From contig NZ_JQNF01000007.1 in the NCBI RefSeq assembly GCF_000745125.1, positions 124,001 through 188,000 of the forward strand: 64,000 bases of DNA, read 5' to 3'. Of the stretch, positions 1-8,702 are shown one piece after another (the first letter of the stretch is position 1; each line of letters starts with the position of its first letter). The stretch is from Carnobacterium jeotgali MS3. GTDB taxonomy: Bacteria; Bacillota; Bacilli; Lactobacillales; Carnobacteriaceae. Position numbers and translations under genes: made by a program. The notes below the pieces were generated by a model. It saw only the letters and a program-made list of their open reading frames with translations, was not told where the DNA came from and did not search any database.

Positions 1-173
1 TCTGAAATTCTTTTTAAATAGTTATTATAATCCATTTTACATCCCCTAGTTTAAATCTTTTTCAGCGCCAATATACTGGGCGTGCTTACTTAAATACATT
101 AAATTGCTTAGAACCGTGTTTCATCAACCAGTACTAAAATAAAGCTATCAACTACTTATAAAAAAAGTAAGAC

Positions 174-202
174 TTGACCAGAATTTTTGTGAACGATATT
201 TA
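174..202 (+). promoter_or_regulatory. Candidate sigma-A promoter for the manganese catalase gene
   Basis: A TTGACC -35 box at 174-179 is followed by a 17-nt spacer and a TATTTA -10-like box at 197-202, about 70 nt upstream of the catalase ATG. An alternative -10 (TATATT) lies about 12 nt further on. This is seen in the sequence only and the start of transcription is inferred. The rest of 1-270 is AT-rich and no gene was found in it. Confidence 0.4.
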
Positions 203-270
203 AATGTGCTATATTATTCGTGAATTAAAGATTCATTACTAAAAAAACTTTTTTAGAAGAAGGAAAATTT

Positions 271-1139
271 ATGTTTAAGCACACGAAAATTTTACAGTAT
301 AACACTCTACCTGATAAACCAGATGCTTTAATGGCACGTCGGTTACAAGAAAATCTTGGTGGCCACTGGGGTGAAATGACCGGAATGGCTGCATATTTAT
401 TCCAAGGTTGGAATTTAAGTACTCCTGGAAACGAAAAATACAAGACTTATTATTAGATACAGGGACAGAGGAAATTGGGCACATTGAAATGCTCGCTACG
501 ATGATTGCTCATCTTCTGGACGATGCTCCTTTAAACGTTCAAGAAAGCGCTTATAACTGTGGCGACCCTGCCCTTGCCGCAGTAATGGGCGGTATGAATC
601 CACAACATGCTATTGTAAATGGTTTAGGCGCTAGTCTTCAAGATGCCAATGGTAATCCTTGGACATCTGCATATATGGAATCAAGCGGAAACTTGCTGGC
701 TGACATGCGTTACAATATTACTCGTGAATCTATGGGACGACTACAAGTTACTCGTCAATACCATCTGACAGAGGATAAAGGAGTTCGCGATATGTTGAGC
801 TTCTTAATGGCGCGTGAGACTCAACATCAACTACAGTTTATGCAAGTAGCGAAAGAATTGGAAGATAAATATGGGGTAATAGTTCCTCATGGTACAGCTG
901 ATTTAGAACATTCAGAATTCAGTCACACACTTTACAATTTCTCTGAAGGTGATGAGTCTAAAGAAATAGTTGAAGGCAAAATAGCCATAGATGGACAACC
1001 TTTCAAATATGAAGAAGGAAAAGCCATGTCTGAAAAACCGTTTAATAAACCAAGACCTGAAGCATTGAGAAATACGGATCTTGACCAAATAATCAAAGAT
1101 GGAAGAAAAATTATCGAAAATGATCCTGAGTTAAAATAA
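271..1139 (+). pseudogene. Manganese (non-haem) catalase, frameshifted
   Basis: The product would dismutate hydrogen peroxide with a dimanganese centre in the cytosol. The first frame (271-456) starts at ATG 271 behind an AGAAGGA ribosome binding site. It carries the family N-terminus with the metal ligand Glu35 (GGHWGE), then stops at TAG 454-456. Family similarity resumes one frame over at GAC 444, where a YK-DLLLDTGTEE junction would be expected. From there it runs to TAA 1139 with the remaining ligands in TEEIGH, ARETQHQ and LEHSEFSH. The change looks like one missing purine after position 443, which would restore a Lys codon. All metal ligands survive on the two pieces and the total length fits the roughly 270-290 aa family. 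It could be a recent null mutation or a sequence error. No canonical slippery heptamer is visible. Confidence 0.88.
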
Positions 1140-1171
1140 TCAAAGAGACGTTTTAAAGAGACCGAAACAAA

Positions 1172-1588
1172 TAGTGTTGCCCCTAAAAGTTAGAGTAAAA
1201 TTAAACTTTTGGGGAATATTTTTTATATTATTTATTTATATTAATGACACTCGATCAGAATGATACAACTAAGTAATTTACCAATCCAAAAGGACTCTAT
1301 CGCTTAAAAACCGTAGAATCCTTTTTTGATACAATTTAGTTACCTATTTAGTACGTAGAGTAACAATGACATTTTCACTAAATCTCGTTATGTTGCCTGA
1401 ATAAGCAATTGCGTTTCTAAATCGGGCTTTAGTTCTTCAACAACCACTAAATTTTAACGAAAAAAAAACATGTCAATTTATGACGAAAAAATTCCAAATA
1501 GTAAAAAATACCAGCATAGAAACTGTTTTTTGCCATGAAAAAGCGACCTCCAAATTTTAGATTTCACTCTAACTTTTGGGAGTCACTA
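1172..1588. mobile_element. Degenerate insertion-sequence remnant between two inverted ends
   Basis: The left end (1172-1196) begins TAGTG and contains AAAAGTTAGAGT. The right end (1566-1588) is its reverse complement, containing ACTCTAACTTTT and ending CACTA. The ends differ by an indel and a few bases. The left end also has an internal hairpin (CCCCTAAAAGTT with AACTTTTGGGG). The roughly 370 bases between them contain no reading frame of note and no recognisable transposase, and no target duplication is visible. The CCCAAAAGTT-type terminus resembles IS3-family ends, but that family call is tentative. It fills the gene-free gap between the catalase and arsC. Confidence 0.45.
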
Positions 1589-1654
1589 CCTTGAAACAAT
1601 TATTGAATTAGTCGTTACTATCGGTTCTTTTATGTTTTATCCTAATCAAAATTT

Positions 1655-2059
1655 CTACCTGATTGCTTTTACTTTTTCTTTGATTAGTTCTCTTGTTTCA
1701 CGAAACACAGTTAGTATTTCTTCCTCAGTACCCGTTGCTTTAGCGGGATCTTCTAGTCCCCAATGTTCATGCGTCACTCCCGCTGGTATTACTGGGCATT
1801 TGTCTCTTGCGTCACCACATAACGTGATAATTAAATCAGCTTTTTTGAAATAATCGGTATCAATCAGATTGGATGTCTGCGTAGTGATATCTATCCCGTC
1901 TTCTGCCGTTACTTTGACTGCTCTCGGGTTTAATCCATGTGTTTCAATTCCTGCGCTTTTTACTTCAAACTCTTTTGAGTCTAAAAATTTATGACCGTAA
2001 CCTTCAGCAATTTGACTTCGACATGAATTACCTGTACATAAGAAATAAATTTTTCTCAT
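1655..2059 (-). CDS. arsC: Arsenate reductase, thioredoxin-coupled (low-MW PTP fold)
   Basis: It reduces arsenate to arsenite using the thioredoxin system, in the style of the pI258 and B. subtilis enzymes. The N-terminal P-loop CTGNSCRS (Cys8 to Ser15) is the CX5R phosphatase signature. The resolving pair Cys81 and Cys88 sits in [11 protein letters not shown], so all redox cysteines are present. An Asp follows in EDPAK. The length of 134 aa is normal. The start has a GGAGG site upstream. No arsR, arsB or acr3 lies beside it, so it stands alone next to an IS remnant, which suggests a relic of or an addition to a resistance set. It could also act as a low-molecular-weight phosphotyrosine phosphatase, but the second cysteine pair argues for arsenate reductase. 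Confidence 0.9.
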   Translation of the reverse strand: MRKIYFLCTGNSCRSQIAEGYGHKFLDSKEFEVKSAGIETHGLNPRAVKVTAEDGIDITTQTSNLIDTDYFKKADLIITLCGDARDKCPVIPAGVTHEHWGLEDPAKATGTEEEILTVFRETRELIKEKVKAIR

Positions 2060-2238
2060 AGTTATCCTCCATATTGTTTAGAATACTTAAATACGATTTT
2101 AAATAAAAAATATACTAATCAAAATACGAGTTTGCATAATTAAAATGGCAATCTCTTATTTTTGATCACAATATTTTGGTTAATTATCAGAAATTCATAT
2201 GAGTAAAACTGTGGGAACACTTTTATCTAAAATAGCTA

Positions 2239-3441
2239 TTAGATATTTTTATTTTCCAAAGTGTACTTTCTATCTTCTTCAAGCATTACCGTTTTAATAT
2301 AGTCAAATGTTTCTTGTGGGATATGTCCGTTCGCATTAACTGCTGGTAGCATAATCGGGAAGTGTTTCGGCAATGCCAACTCATCATAACGATCGGTTAC
2401 ATCAAAATTGATTGTCTCTTCTTGACCATTTTTAATTTTTTGCCTTATCTCAGGATCCATAAGAACAGCCGAAGCCAAGGCGATGATATCCGTATAGTTT
2501 AGAGCATCCAAGGCTGCATCGGCACTTAATATGTCACCTGCTGCGATTAGTTTGGTTCTGCCAGCAAGCAATTCATGGATCACTTGGTTGATAATTTCAC
2601 CTTCATGATCTCCCATTAGGGCTTTCGATTTATACGCTTCTGCTCCCCACAAAGAGGAATGAATATAATCAATCCCTAAATCAGCTATCTTATCAATTAG
2701 ATAGAGAGAATCGTCTAGTGTATATCCTGCTATATTCCCATGGATTTCTTCCGGGCTAATCCGGTAACCGATAATGAAATCTTTCTTGCCACGCTTCGTT
2801 ACTAATTCTTTTACTCGTTTTGTAATTTCTATCCCAAAGGCGGCACGGTTTTCACGTTTGCCTCCCCACTTATCATTTCGCTTATTGGATATTTCAGAGA
2901 AGAATTGCTGAATTAGGTAGTGGTTTGCACCGTGAATTTCCACACCGTCAAATCCTGCATCTATTGCCCGCCCTGCTGCCTTCACATACTGATCAATTAC
3001 CTCTTCAACCTGCTCTTCGGTTAATCCGGTAATCGGATAATCTAAAAAGTCAACATCCATTGAACTTGGGCCATACACCACACCGTGCTGTTGGAAGGTG
3101 ACTTTTGCTTCCCGACCTGGGTGGAAAATTTGGCAAATCGCTTTATTCCCTTTCGATTTCATGCTCGTGGCCAATTGAGTCAACCCATCCAGTTGTTCAT
3201 CGCGATAAATCCCAAGTGCGTAACCAAATGCATTCCCATATTCAGTTACTGCAGCAGCACCTGAGATTAATAGGGAGGCTGCATTCGCACGTCTTTCAAA
3301 GTATTTGATATCTTCTTCTGTTACATCTCCTTCCAGAGAAGAACCATCCACTACCATTGGTGCCATCGCAAAACGTGTGTCTAGCTTTACACCATTATTA
3401 AACGTCACTTCTTCAAATAACTTGCCATATTTCGAATTCAT
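2239..3441 (-). CDS. NADH:flavin oxidoreductase, Old Yellow Enzyme family
   Basis: This is a 400-aa FMN-dependent TIM-barrel ene-reductase-type protein. Recognisable family segments are the N-terminal RFAMAPMV strand, CQIFHPGR, the active-site GVEIHGANHYLIQQF (the His/Asn pair that binds substrate), NKRNDKWGG, and IAAGDI with SAVLMDPE near the phosphate-binding end. It has no C-terminal FeS or FAD/NAD extension, so it is the short YqjM/bacterial OYE-like class and not a 2,4-dienoyl-CoA reductase. The start ATG follows an AAAGGAG site. The gene appears monocistronic. The physiological substrate cannot be read from the sequence. Confidence 0.9.
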   Translation of the reverse strand: MNSKYGKLFEEVTFNNGVKLDTRFAMAPMVVDGSSLEGDVTEEDIKYFERRANAASLLISGAAAVTEYGNAFGYALGIYRDEQLDGLTQLATSMKSKGNKAICQIFHPGREAKVTFQQHGVVYGPSSMDVDFLDYPITGLTEEQVEEVIDQYVKAAGRAIDAGFDGVEIHGANHYLIQQFFSEISNKRNDKWGGKRENRAAFGIEITKRVKELVTKRGKKDFIIGYRISPEEIHGNIAGYTLDDSLYLIDKIADLGIDYIHSSLWGAEAYKSKALMGDHEGEIINQVIHELLAGRTKLIAAGDILSADAALDALNYTDIIALASAVLMDPEIRQKIKNGQEETINFDVTDRYDELALPKHFPIMLPAVNANGHIPQETFDYIKTVMLEEDRKYTLENKNI

Positions 3442-3553
3442 AATTATGCTCCTTTACTTTTTATTTTTCACTTCACAACTCTACCCTCATTATAGGTTAA
3501 AAAGTATGCGCTTTCAATAAAACAGGCTTTGTCATCCAAGATGATGAACTTGC

Positions 3554-3701
3554 TTAACATTTGAAGGATGTTTACCAACTTCTGATTATGAAATAGTGAA
3601 TCTACCAGGGGTTTTCGTTTACAAGACTGGATCCAAATAAAAAAGACTTTGCATACAGTGAAATATGGATGCCTATTCGAAAAAGAGAAATAAGGCAGTA
3701 A
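3554..3701 (+). pseudogene. Decayed C-terminal fragment of a GyrI-like effector-binding regulator
   Basis: The plus strand reads FEGCLPTSDYEIVNLPGVF then VYKTGSK to a stop at 3637-3639. One base over, from about 3639, it reads KKDFAYSEIWMPIRKRE to a stop at 3699-3701. The pattern (L/W)PTSxYE ... SEIW(I/M)P(I/V)(R/K)K is the C-terminal end of GyrI-like small-molecule-binding domains found in AraC- and MerR-type regulators. A TGA lies upstream in frame, there is no start codon, and no DNA-binding part is present. The identification rests on motif memory only. It lies in the gene-free gap 3442-3897, which otherwise holds one hairpin. Confidence 0.45.
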
Positions 3702-3709
3702 TAGATATA

Positions 3710-3756
3710 AATCAATCAGGCGATAGAGGAGACAATCACCCACCTCCTGATTGATT
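3710..3756 (+). terminator. Inverted repeat, probable terminator of the decayed regulator
   Basis: AATCAATCAGG (3710-3720) pairs with CCTGATTGATT (3746-3756) and is followed by a T-rich tract. It sits just 3' of the regulator remnant on the plus strand, as expected for a leftover terminator. Confidence 0.4.
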
Positions 3757-3897
3757 TTATTTTCTTCTTTTTACATACTAGGCTTTAGTCTAAATCATTC
3801 ATAGGTTCTGATTTATCAAAATTTCCTTTAAATAGAAAAACAAGATAGTTTATTTTCTTTATAATATCAGCTTCTTCTTTTTACCTTTTCATATTTT

Positions 3898-4344
3898 CTA
3901 AAGATTATTGTAGACCATTTCCATATGTGGAATGCCATCTTCCAAATACACTTGCGAAACCTTCACAAACCCTAAACTCGAATAAAATTCCAGCAAATAC
4001 TCCTGTGCAGATATTCTAATTACTTTTTCATTTAAATTGTCCTCAATAAATGCTATTGCACGTGACATCATTTCTTTTGCAAGACCCTTGCTGCGATATT
4101 TTTTATTAACTAATACTCTTCCTATAGATACCTCATTAAATGAAACACCCTTCTCGAGTATTCGTAAATATACCAGGATTTCTCCATTTTCTTCCCCAAA
4201 TAAATGATAGGCTTTTTTGTCTTTACCATCACATTCTTCATAAATACACTGCTGCTCTATTACAAACACTTCACTTCTAATTTTTATAATTTCATACAAC
4301 TCGTCGTTACTCAATTCGTTAAATGTTTTTATTTTCCACTCCAC
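3898..4344 (-). CDS. GNAT family N-acetyltransferase, ElaA-like
   Basis: The 148-aa protein has the ElaA subfamily pattern: an N-terminal LYEIIKIRSEVFVIEQQC segment, then IGRVLVNKKYRSKGLAKEMM, which carries the acetyl-CoA pyrophosphate loop (RxxGxA variant), then ISAQEYLLEFYSSLGF and a terminal EDGIPHMEM. The family is predicted to transfer acetyl groups from acetyl-CoA to an amine and the substrate is unknown. Translation appears to begin at GTG 4344, nine bases after an AAGGAG site. There is no operon partner. About 260 bases separate it from mcrC and nothing was seen there. Confidence 0.88.
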   Translation of the reverse strand: MEWKIKTFNELSNDELYEIIKIRSEVFVIEQQCIYEECDGKDKKAYHLFGEENGEILVYLRILEKGVSFNEVSIGRVLVNKKYRSKGLAKEMMSRAIAFIEDNLNEKVIRISAQEYLLEFYSSLGFVKVSQVYLEDGIPHMEMVYNNL

Positions 4345-4605
4345 AGTTTTTTTCTCCTTTTTACCTAGATTTTAACTAACCAGTTCTTTTAAAATAATCA
4401 TCCTGTGCAAAATTCTATTTTTGGAGCAAAAATTCAACTGACTCATCATAAAATATGGAAATGTTTGGTGCATTACATACAACAATACAATACGTCTAGC
4501 ATAATAGCCTAATATAAAAATCCCTATCATTAAAAAGAAGAAGAATAAAGGTGAAAAGTTTACAGAATCTACATTGAAACGTTTATTACCATTTTTACTG
4601 TAGTT

Positions 4606-5892
4606 TTAAAAATCAGCTACTATATTCTGAAGTTGGTTTTCAATATTATCGCTAAACAAATCAATATATTTTACTTCAATCTTTGCTTCAAGATCCGATT
4701 GATTATCAGAAAAATTAAAACTTTTAAAAACTCGTTCACCATAATAATCACTCTTAGGATAAAGCAGAATCACTTTTTCCACTGATTCTGAATGATGACG
4801 ATACCGCGTAAAATAGGCATACATTTGATATAAATCACTTTGTGAAGGACCATCTGCTTTTAATAACTTCCATTTTGTATCCACTATTACTAAGTTGCCG
4901 CTCCCTTGATTAGAACGAATGATAATATCTGGTCGTAACCTATAGTTGCTTTTACTCCCATCATAACCATCAAATAGAAAATACTGTTGTTCTTGAGTAC
5001 TTACTTTAAAATTTGGAAAAGCTCTTTTCATTTTATCCGCAATATACGCCTCAAAGATAGTTTCCATAGGAAAAAGTAAGGCAAACGCCAAAGAACTTCC
5101 TTTAAATGAAGTAAATGATTTCCGTTTCAAAAAAATTTCGGCCCATTTTATAGCACGTTCATAATATGAAAATTGACGTTTTATAGCTATGCGTTGAAAA
5201 GTTATTGGAGGATTATAGGTCAAATTCACATTTTCAAAATACAGCAATTGTTCTCGAATCAAACGCTGATTTTTAGCTTCGTGAGATAAACTTAATAAGT
5301 ACGTTAACGTTGTTTTTATAATTTGATTTTCTGCTCCATCAACTTTAAATTCATCAAATTCGGTATAAAATTTAGCTTTATTCACAGAATTATGCTGTAT
5401 TTGTTGCTGCAACAATAACTTTCCCTTTAAAAATATTTCATTACTTCTAACAGGAATATAGTCTGATTTTAAACCTCTTTTTAAAATCTTATCAACTTCG
5501 TCAATAAACATGGAAATAAATATCTCTAAGACGTTATTTTTATGTTCACTCAAGTGTGACATATCGAAACTCTTTCCATTAATGTGTTTCACTGTACGAA
5601 GCATGCGTATAAATAACTTCTTAACTTGTTCCTGATTTTGATGCGTGCGCGAAATTTTAGGTAGAATTTCGATAGTCAGACCTGATTTAGTCTGCAAAAC
5701 ACCAACGTAATTATTTGCTTGAACGCCATTACGAATAGGCCGTAAGTATTCCGAAATGTTTGAAGTTTCACCATTGCTTTCATCAATAAAGACTTTTAAT
5801 TCAAGAATATCCTTTTGAGTAATCTTTATACCTTGAAAAACATCATTTACATAAATTCGATCATATTCTGCAATAGTAATCGTTCTATTCAT
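4606..5892 (-). CDS. mcrC: McrC-like nuclease subunit of a modification-dependent restriction system
   Basis: McrC partners the McrB motor to cleave DNA carrying modified cytosines (type IV restriction). The 428-aa protein has an N-terminal beta-rich region with TIEILPKIS. Its C-terminal PD-(D/E)XK nuclease has LRPDIII at about 319-325, DTKWK at 338-342 and a downstream QSDLYQMYAY helix at 351-360, which keeps the catalytic Asp, Asp and Lys. Its ATG overlaps the last eight bases of mcrB, so the pair is translationally coupled. No methylase or specificity gene lies nearby, as expected for a methylation-dependent system. Confidence 0.9.
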   Translation of the reverse strand: MNRTITIAEYDRIYVNDVFQGIKITQKDILELKVFIDESNGETSNISEYLRPIRNGVQANNYVGVLQTKSGLTIEILPKISRTHQNQEQVKKLFIRMLRTVKHINGKSFDMSHLSEHKNNVLEIFISMFIDEVDKILKRGLKSDYIPVRSNEIFLKGKLLLQQQIQHNSVNKAKFYTEFDEFKVDGAENQIIKTTLTYLLSLSHEAKNQRLIREQLLYFENVNLTYNPPITFQRIAIKRQFSYYERAIKWAEIFLKRKSFTSFKGSSLAFALLFPMETIFEAYIADKMKRAFPNFKVSTQEQQYFLFDGYDGSKSNYRLRPDIIIRSNQGSGNLVIVDTKWKLLKADGPSQSDLYQMYAYFTRYRHHSESVEKVILLYPKSDYYGERVFKSFNFSDNQSDLEAKIEVKYIDLFSDNIENQLQNIVADF

Positions 5893-8227
5893 TTACCGCA
5901 CCAGAATTAGGATTTGCAATGTTGGTAATAAATTTTTCGAACTCTTTTATTGAAACTGATGTAATCAATTCATAATGTCCACTATCTTCTTCGACCCACT
6001 CATCTAATATAGTCGTATCGAAAATATCAGCTAAACTTTCCTTTTCATGTCTAATATAGATTTCTTGCGAATCATTTAGTATCGCTTTTATTTTTCTGAA
6101 ATCATCATAGAAATATTCTTGAAGTAGCGGTAAAATTTTATTTTCAAAAGTTTTTTGTAAGTCTTCCATCGTTTGATTGTTAATAAAAAAGGCATGACCT
6201 AGAGTATGTTCCCTATCATAAAGAACACGGATGCGTTTATTAAGTATATCCAATATTTCTGCTACATCAACAGTGTCAATGATTCCGTTATCTCCAACAT
6301 TTTCTCGGATCACATCTGAATCTGGCATTTTCTCTACAAATTCAAAACGTCTTCTCAAAGCCGTATCCATCATCGAAATTGAACGATCTGCTGTGTTCAT
6401 CGTTCCTAGAATATATACGTTAGTTGGAACACCAAAACTTTCACCAGAATAAGGCAATGTTGCAGTCATTCCTACCCATTTTCCATCTTCATAGCGAATT
6501 CGCTTGCTGTCTTCTATTAATGTGATCAACTCACCAAAAATTTTGCTAATATTCCCACGATTTATCTCGTCGATAACAAATAAAAATTTGTTTGTCTTCC
6601 CATTTTCCAAATCTTTTTGTGCTTTACGACAGAAACGTAGAAATACTCCATCTTTCACTTCATAATGGATGTTTCCATTAACCGATTCAGCTCTAATGCC
6701 TTCAATAAAATCTTCATAACCAAATGATTGATGGAATGTAACAAATTCAAAAAAGAAGTCTCCCTCTCCTTGTTTTTGTACAGGTGTAGGAACTTCACTA
6801 GCATCTATTCTTCCCACTTGAGTTAGTGACCACTGATTATCGACCTTTTCAAAAAAGTCTGTTCCCTTGCGATAAGCAGATACAGTACTCTCTTTTGTGG
6901 CATTTTCAATAACTTCCGTGCTTAATGTTCCATAAATCGACTTACTTTTTTTCGTTTTCGCATACTCCTGAACGATTTTTGAACCTTCTATCTCTTTGAT
7001 TGTTAGTGTTTTGTAATCATATTCTTTATAGGCAAGATAAATAATATCTTTCCAAGAGTATCCATCAAAATGATACTCTTGTTCTTTCGTCAGTTGATTT
7101 CCGATTAATTTTTCCCTATATTCATTAATTTGATACGTTTTACCCGTACCTGGAGGACCATATAAAATTGTATTTAAACCCATACTTTCAATTTTTTCAG
7201 TTGCTTCTGTTTCTATGCCGTTAACCTCTTTATCTTTTCTTTCTTTAACCGCTACATTTTTCTTATTAGCTGAATATTCAATAAGAATTTCTTCTGTACC
7301 CGTACCGAACTTATTTAGCAAACCTTGCACCAGCATAAGAGCATCTATTCCAGCAAAGGTTGCATACCAAACACTTTTCCCACCCAGTTGGATTTCCAAA
7401 ATATTGGTCATTTTGCTAGCAATTCGGATAGTTTTTTGTTCTTCCACTTTCTCTTTAGAAGAGTAAAAGCCGATTGCGTTTCGAAAGTTGCTCGTTAAAT
7501 CCTTCAATTTCGCATCTGTAGCATCAGGAAAAACATCTTTTAAAGTAATTTTAGTATCCTCTTTGTATGGAATTTCTAAGAGTAAGGCAACTTGTTCTAC
7601 AATTCGTTTCCAAGCAAAGTGTTTAAGATTCTCTCTTGAAAATTCGTTCCTATTTACTTTAAATGAGAGTAGTCTTCTTTTTTCTAAGTCTTCATAGCGT
7701 AAAGTAAGTGGCACGCCTTTTTTTAAAGTAACATCAAGTTTTCCATACCATTGGCCTTTCCAATAGGGATCATTTAAGAAATACTGATAATCTTGTTCTA
7801 CATCTTCCATAGAAAATTCAATCAATCTTTTTGCGAATTCTGATTTAGATATCTCTGGTTGCCAAATTGGTTCTTCACTAGTATAGAAAAACCATTCTTT
7901 CTTCTCTTGACGATAATCCTTCAATAAATTTACAGTTATAGAACGTTCTTCGCCTGATATACCTTCGACTATTCCAACTGCTTTGATTCGCATAACTGAA
8001 ATAGTATTATTATTTGGGTTTTCAAATGGAAGTTCTGTTTTTCGTGTAACCGACGTTTTAGCAACTACGTAATCTCCTACACTTATTTCACTAAACCTTT
8101 GCATTTCATCTTCTTTATCTTCTAAATTAAGTTCCCATGTTCCTTGGTCAATAAAATCATCTAAACGATCGCTATCTTCAAATGACGTATTAACAAAGAA
8201 ATAATTTTTCCCTAAATCTATTTCCAA
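5885..8227 (-). CDS. mcrB: McrB-like AAA+ GTPase with an N-terminal EVE/PUA-like domain
   Basis: This is the motor and DNA-reading subunit of the McrBC system, 780 aa. Residues 1 to about 165 look like an EVE (PUA-superfamily) modified-base reader: NYFFVNTS at the start and a VGDYVVAKT strand followed by an IKAVGIVEG strand. Residues about 170-345 have no motif I can name. The AAA+ core carries Walker A GPPGTGKT (357-364), Walker B LFVIDEINRGN (549-559), the McrB signature MNTADRS (610-616) and LRRRF (624-628). The start is TTG 8227, eight bases after GGAGG. It is co-directional and overlapping with mcrC. The EVE assignment is an inference from pattern, the AAA+ call is firm. Confidence 0.9.
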   Translation of the reverse strand: MEIDLGKNYFFVNTSFEDSDRLDDFIDQGTWELNLEDKEDEMQRFSEISVGDYVVAKTSVTRKTELPFENPNNNTISVMRIKAVGIVEGISGEERSITVNLLKDYRQEKKEWFFYTSEEPIWQPEISKSEFAKRLIEFSMEDVEQDYQYFLNDPYWKGQWYGKLDVTLKKGVPLTLRYEDLEKRRLLSFKVNRNEFSRENLKHFAWKRIVEQVALLLEIPYKEDTKITLKDVFPDATDAKLKDLTSNFRNAIGFYSSKEKVEEQKTIRIASKMTNILEIQLGGKSVWYATFAGIDALMLVQGLLNKFGTGTEEILIEYSANKKNVAVKERKDKEVNGIETEATEKIESMGLNTILYGPPGTGKTYQINEYREKLIGNQLTKEQEYHFDGYSWKDIIYLAYKEYDYKTLTIKEIEGSKIVQEYAKTKKSKSIYGTLSTEVIENATKESTVSAYRKGTDFFEKVDNQWSLTQVGRIDASEVPTPVQKQGEGDFFFEFVTFHQSFGYEDFIEGIRAESVNGNIHYEVKDGVFLRFCRKAQKDLENGKTNKFLFVIDEINRGNISKIFGELITLIEDSKRIRYEDGKWVGMTATLPYSGESFGVPTNVYILGTMNTADRSISMMDTALRRRFEFVEKMPDSDVIRENVGDNGIIDTVDVAEILDILNKRIRVLYDREHTLGHAFFINNQTMEDLQKTFENKILPLLQEYFYDDFRKIKAILNDSQEIYIRHEKESLADIFDTTILDEWVEEDSGHYELITSVSIKEFEKFITNIANPNSGAVNE

Positions 8228-8587
8228 TTACTATTCCTCCAAACTATGTACTTATTAACATGTTATGTGCTCAGTTTACCACTAATTATTCATGACTCGC
8301 CGATAATATTAATGTCACATCATAGTGTCCAATCTTAAAGCATTTCACTTTAAGAATACCATTTTTAGAAAGAGCCGTTATTACAGAAGATACTATAGTC
8401 AATTCATATATTTTATAAATTTTTCTGTTAAACCTTCCGTGGGTATATATAGTTAAAATATACCATTGTTATACTTGTATATATTGGATATCTCATATTC
8501 TTTTTCAAAAATAAAATAATGTGACTCTCACTTCCATTTCTGATACAATAGGCCAGTCATGCTATTTCTCAGAGAAACTATATACTT

Positions 8588-8653
8588 TTTCGGATTAGGT
8601 CGATTTTTGAAAGATAGTCAGACTCTTGTATGCTAAACCAACCTAATCCGAAA
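8588..8653. promoter_or_regulatory. 13-bp perfect inverted repeat in the leader of the DEAD-box helicase
   Basis: TTTCGGATTAGGT (8588-8600) is perfectly complementary to ACCTAATCCGAAA (8641-8653) across a 40-nt loop. It lies about 50 bases before the helicase start and is not followed by a T-run, so it is unlikely to be a terminator. It may be an RNA structure in the 5' leader, as cold-shock helicase mRNAs often have, or a regulator site. The rest of 8228-8702 is AT-rich and includes a second palindrome, GGTATAT with ATATACC near 8444-8466. No gene was seen there. Confidence 0.5.
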
Positions 8654-8702
8654 CACATTCACAAAAATTAAATGCATGTATAACATGCCGAGGGAGAACC
8701 AT

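Noticed and set aside
3468-3743. 91-codon minus-strand frame
   Set aside because: It lies antisense over the regulator fossil, has no ribosome binding site and has an AT-driven aromatic composition.
3785-3890. Minus-strand stretch reading KEEADIIKKINYLVFLFKG after the ElaA-like gene
   Set aside because: A start ATG is followed by a stop after three codons and no family could be named. It may be a fossil, but support is too weak.
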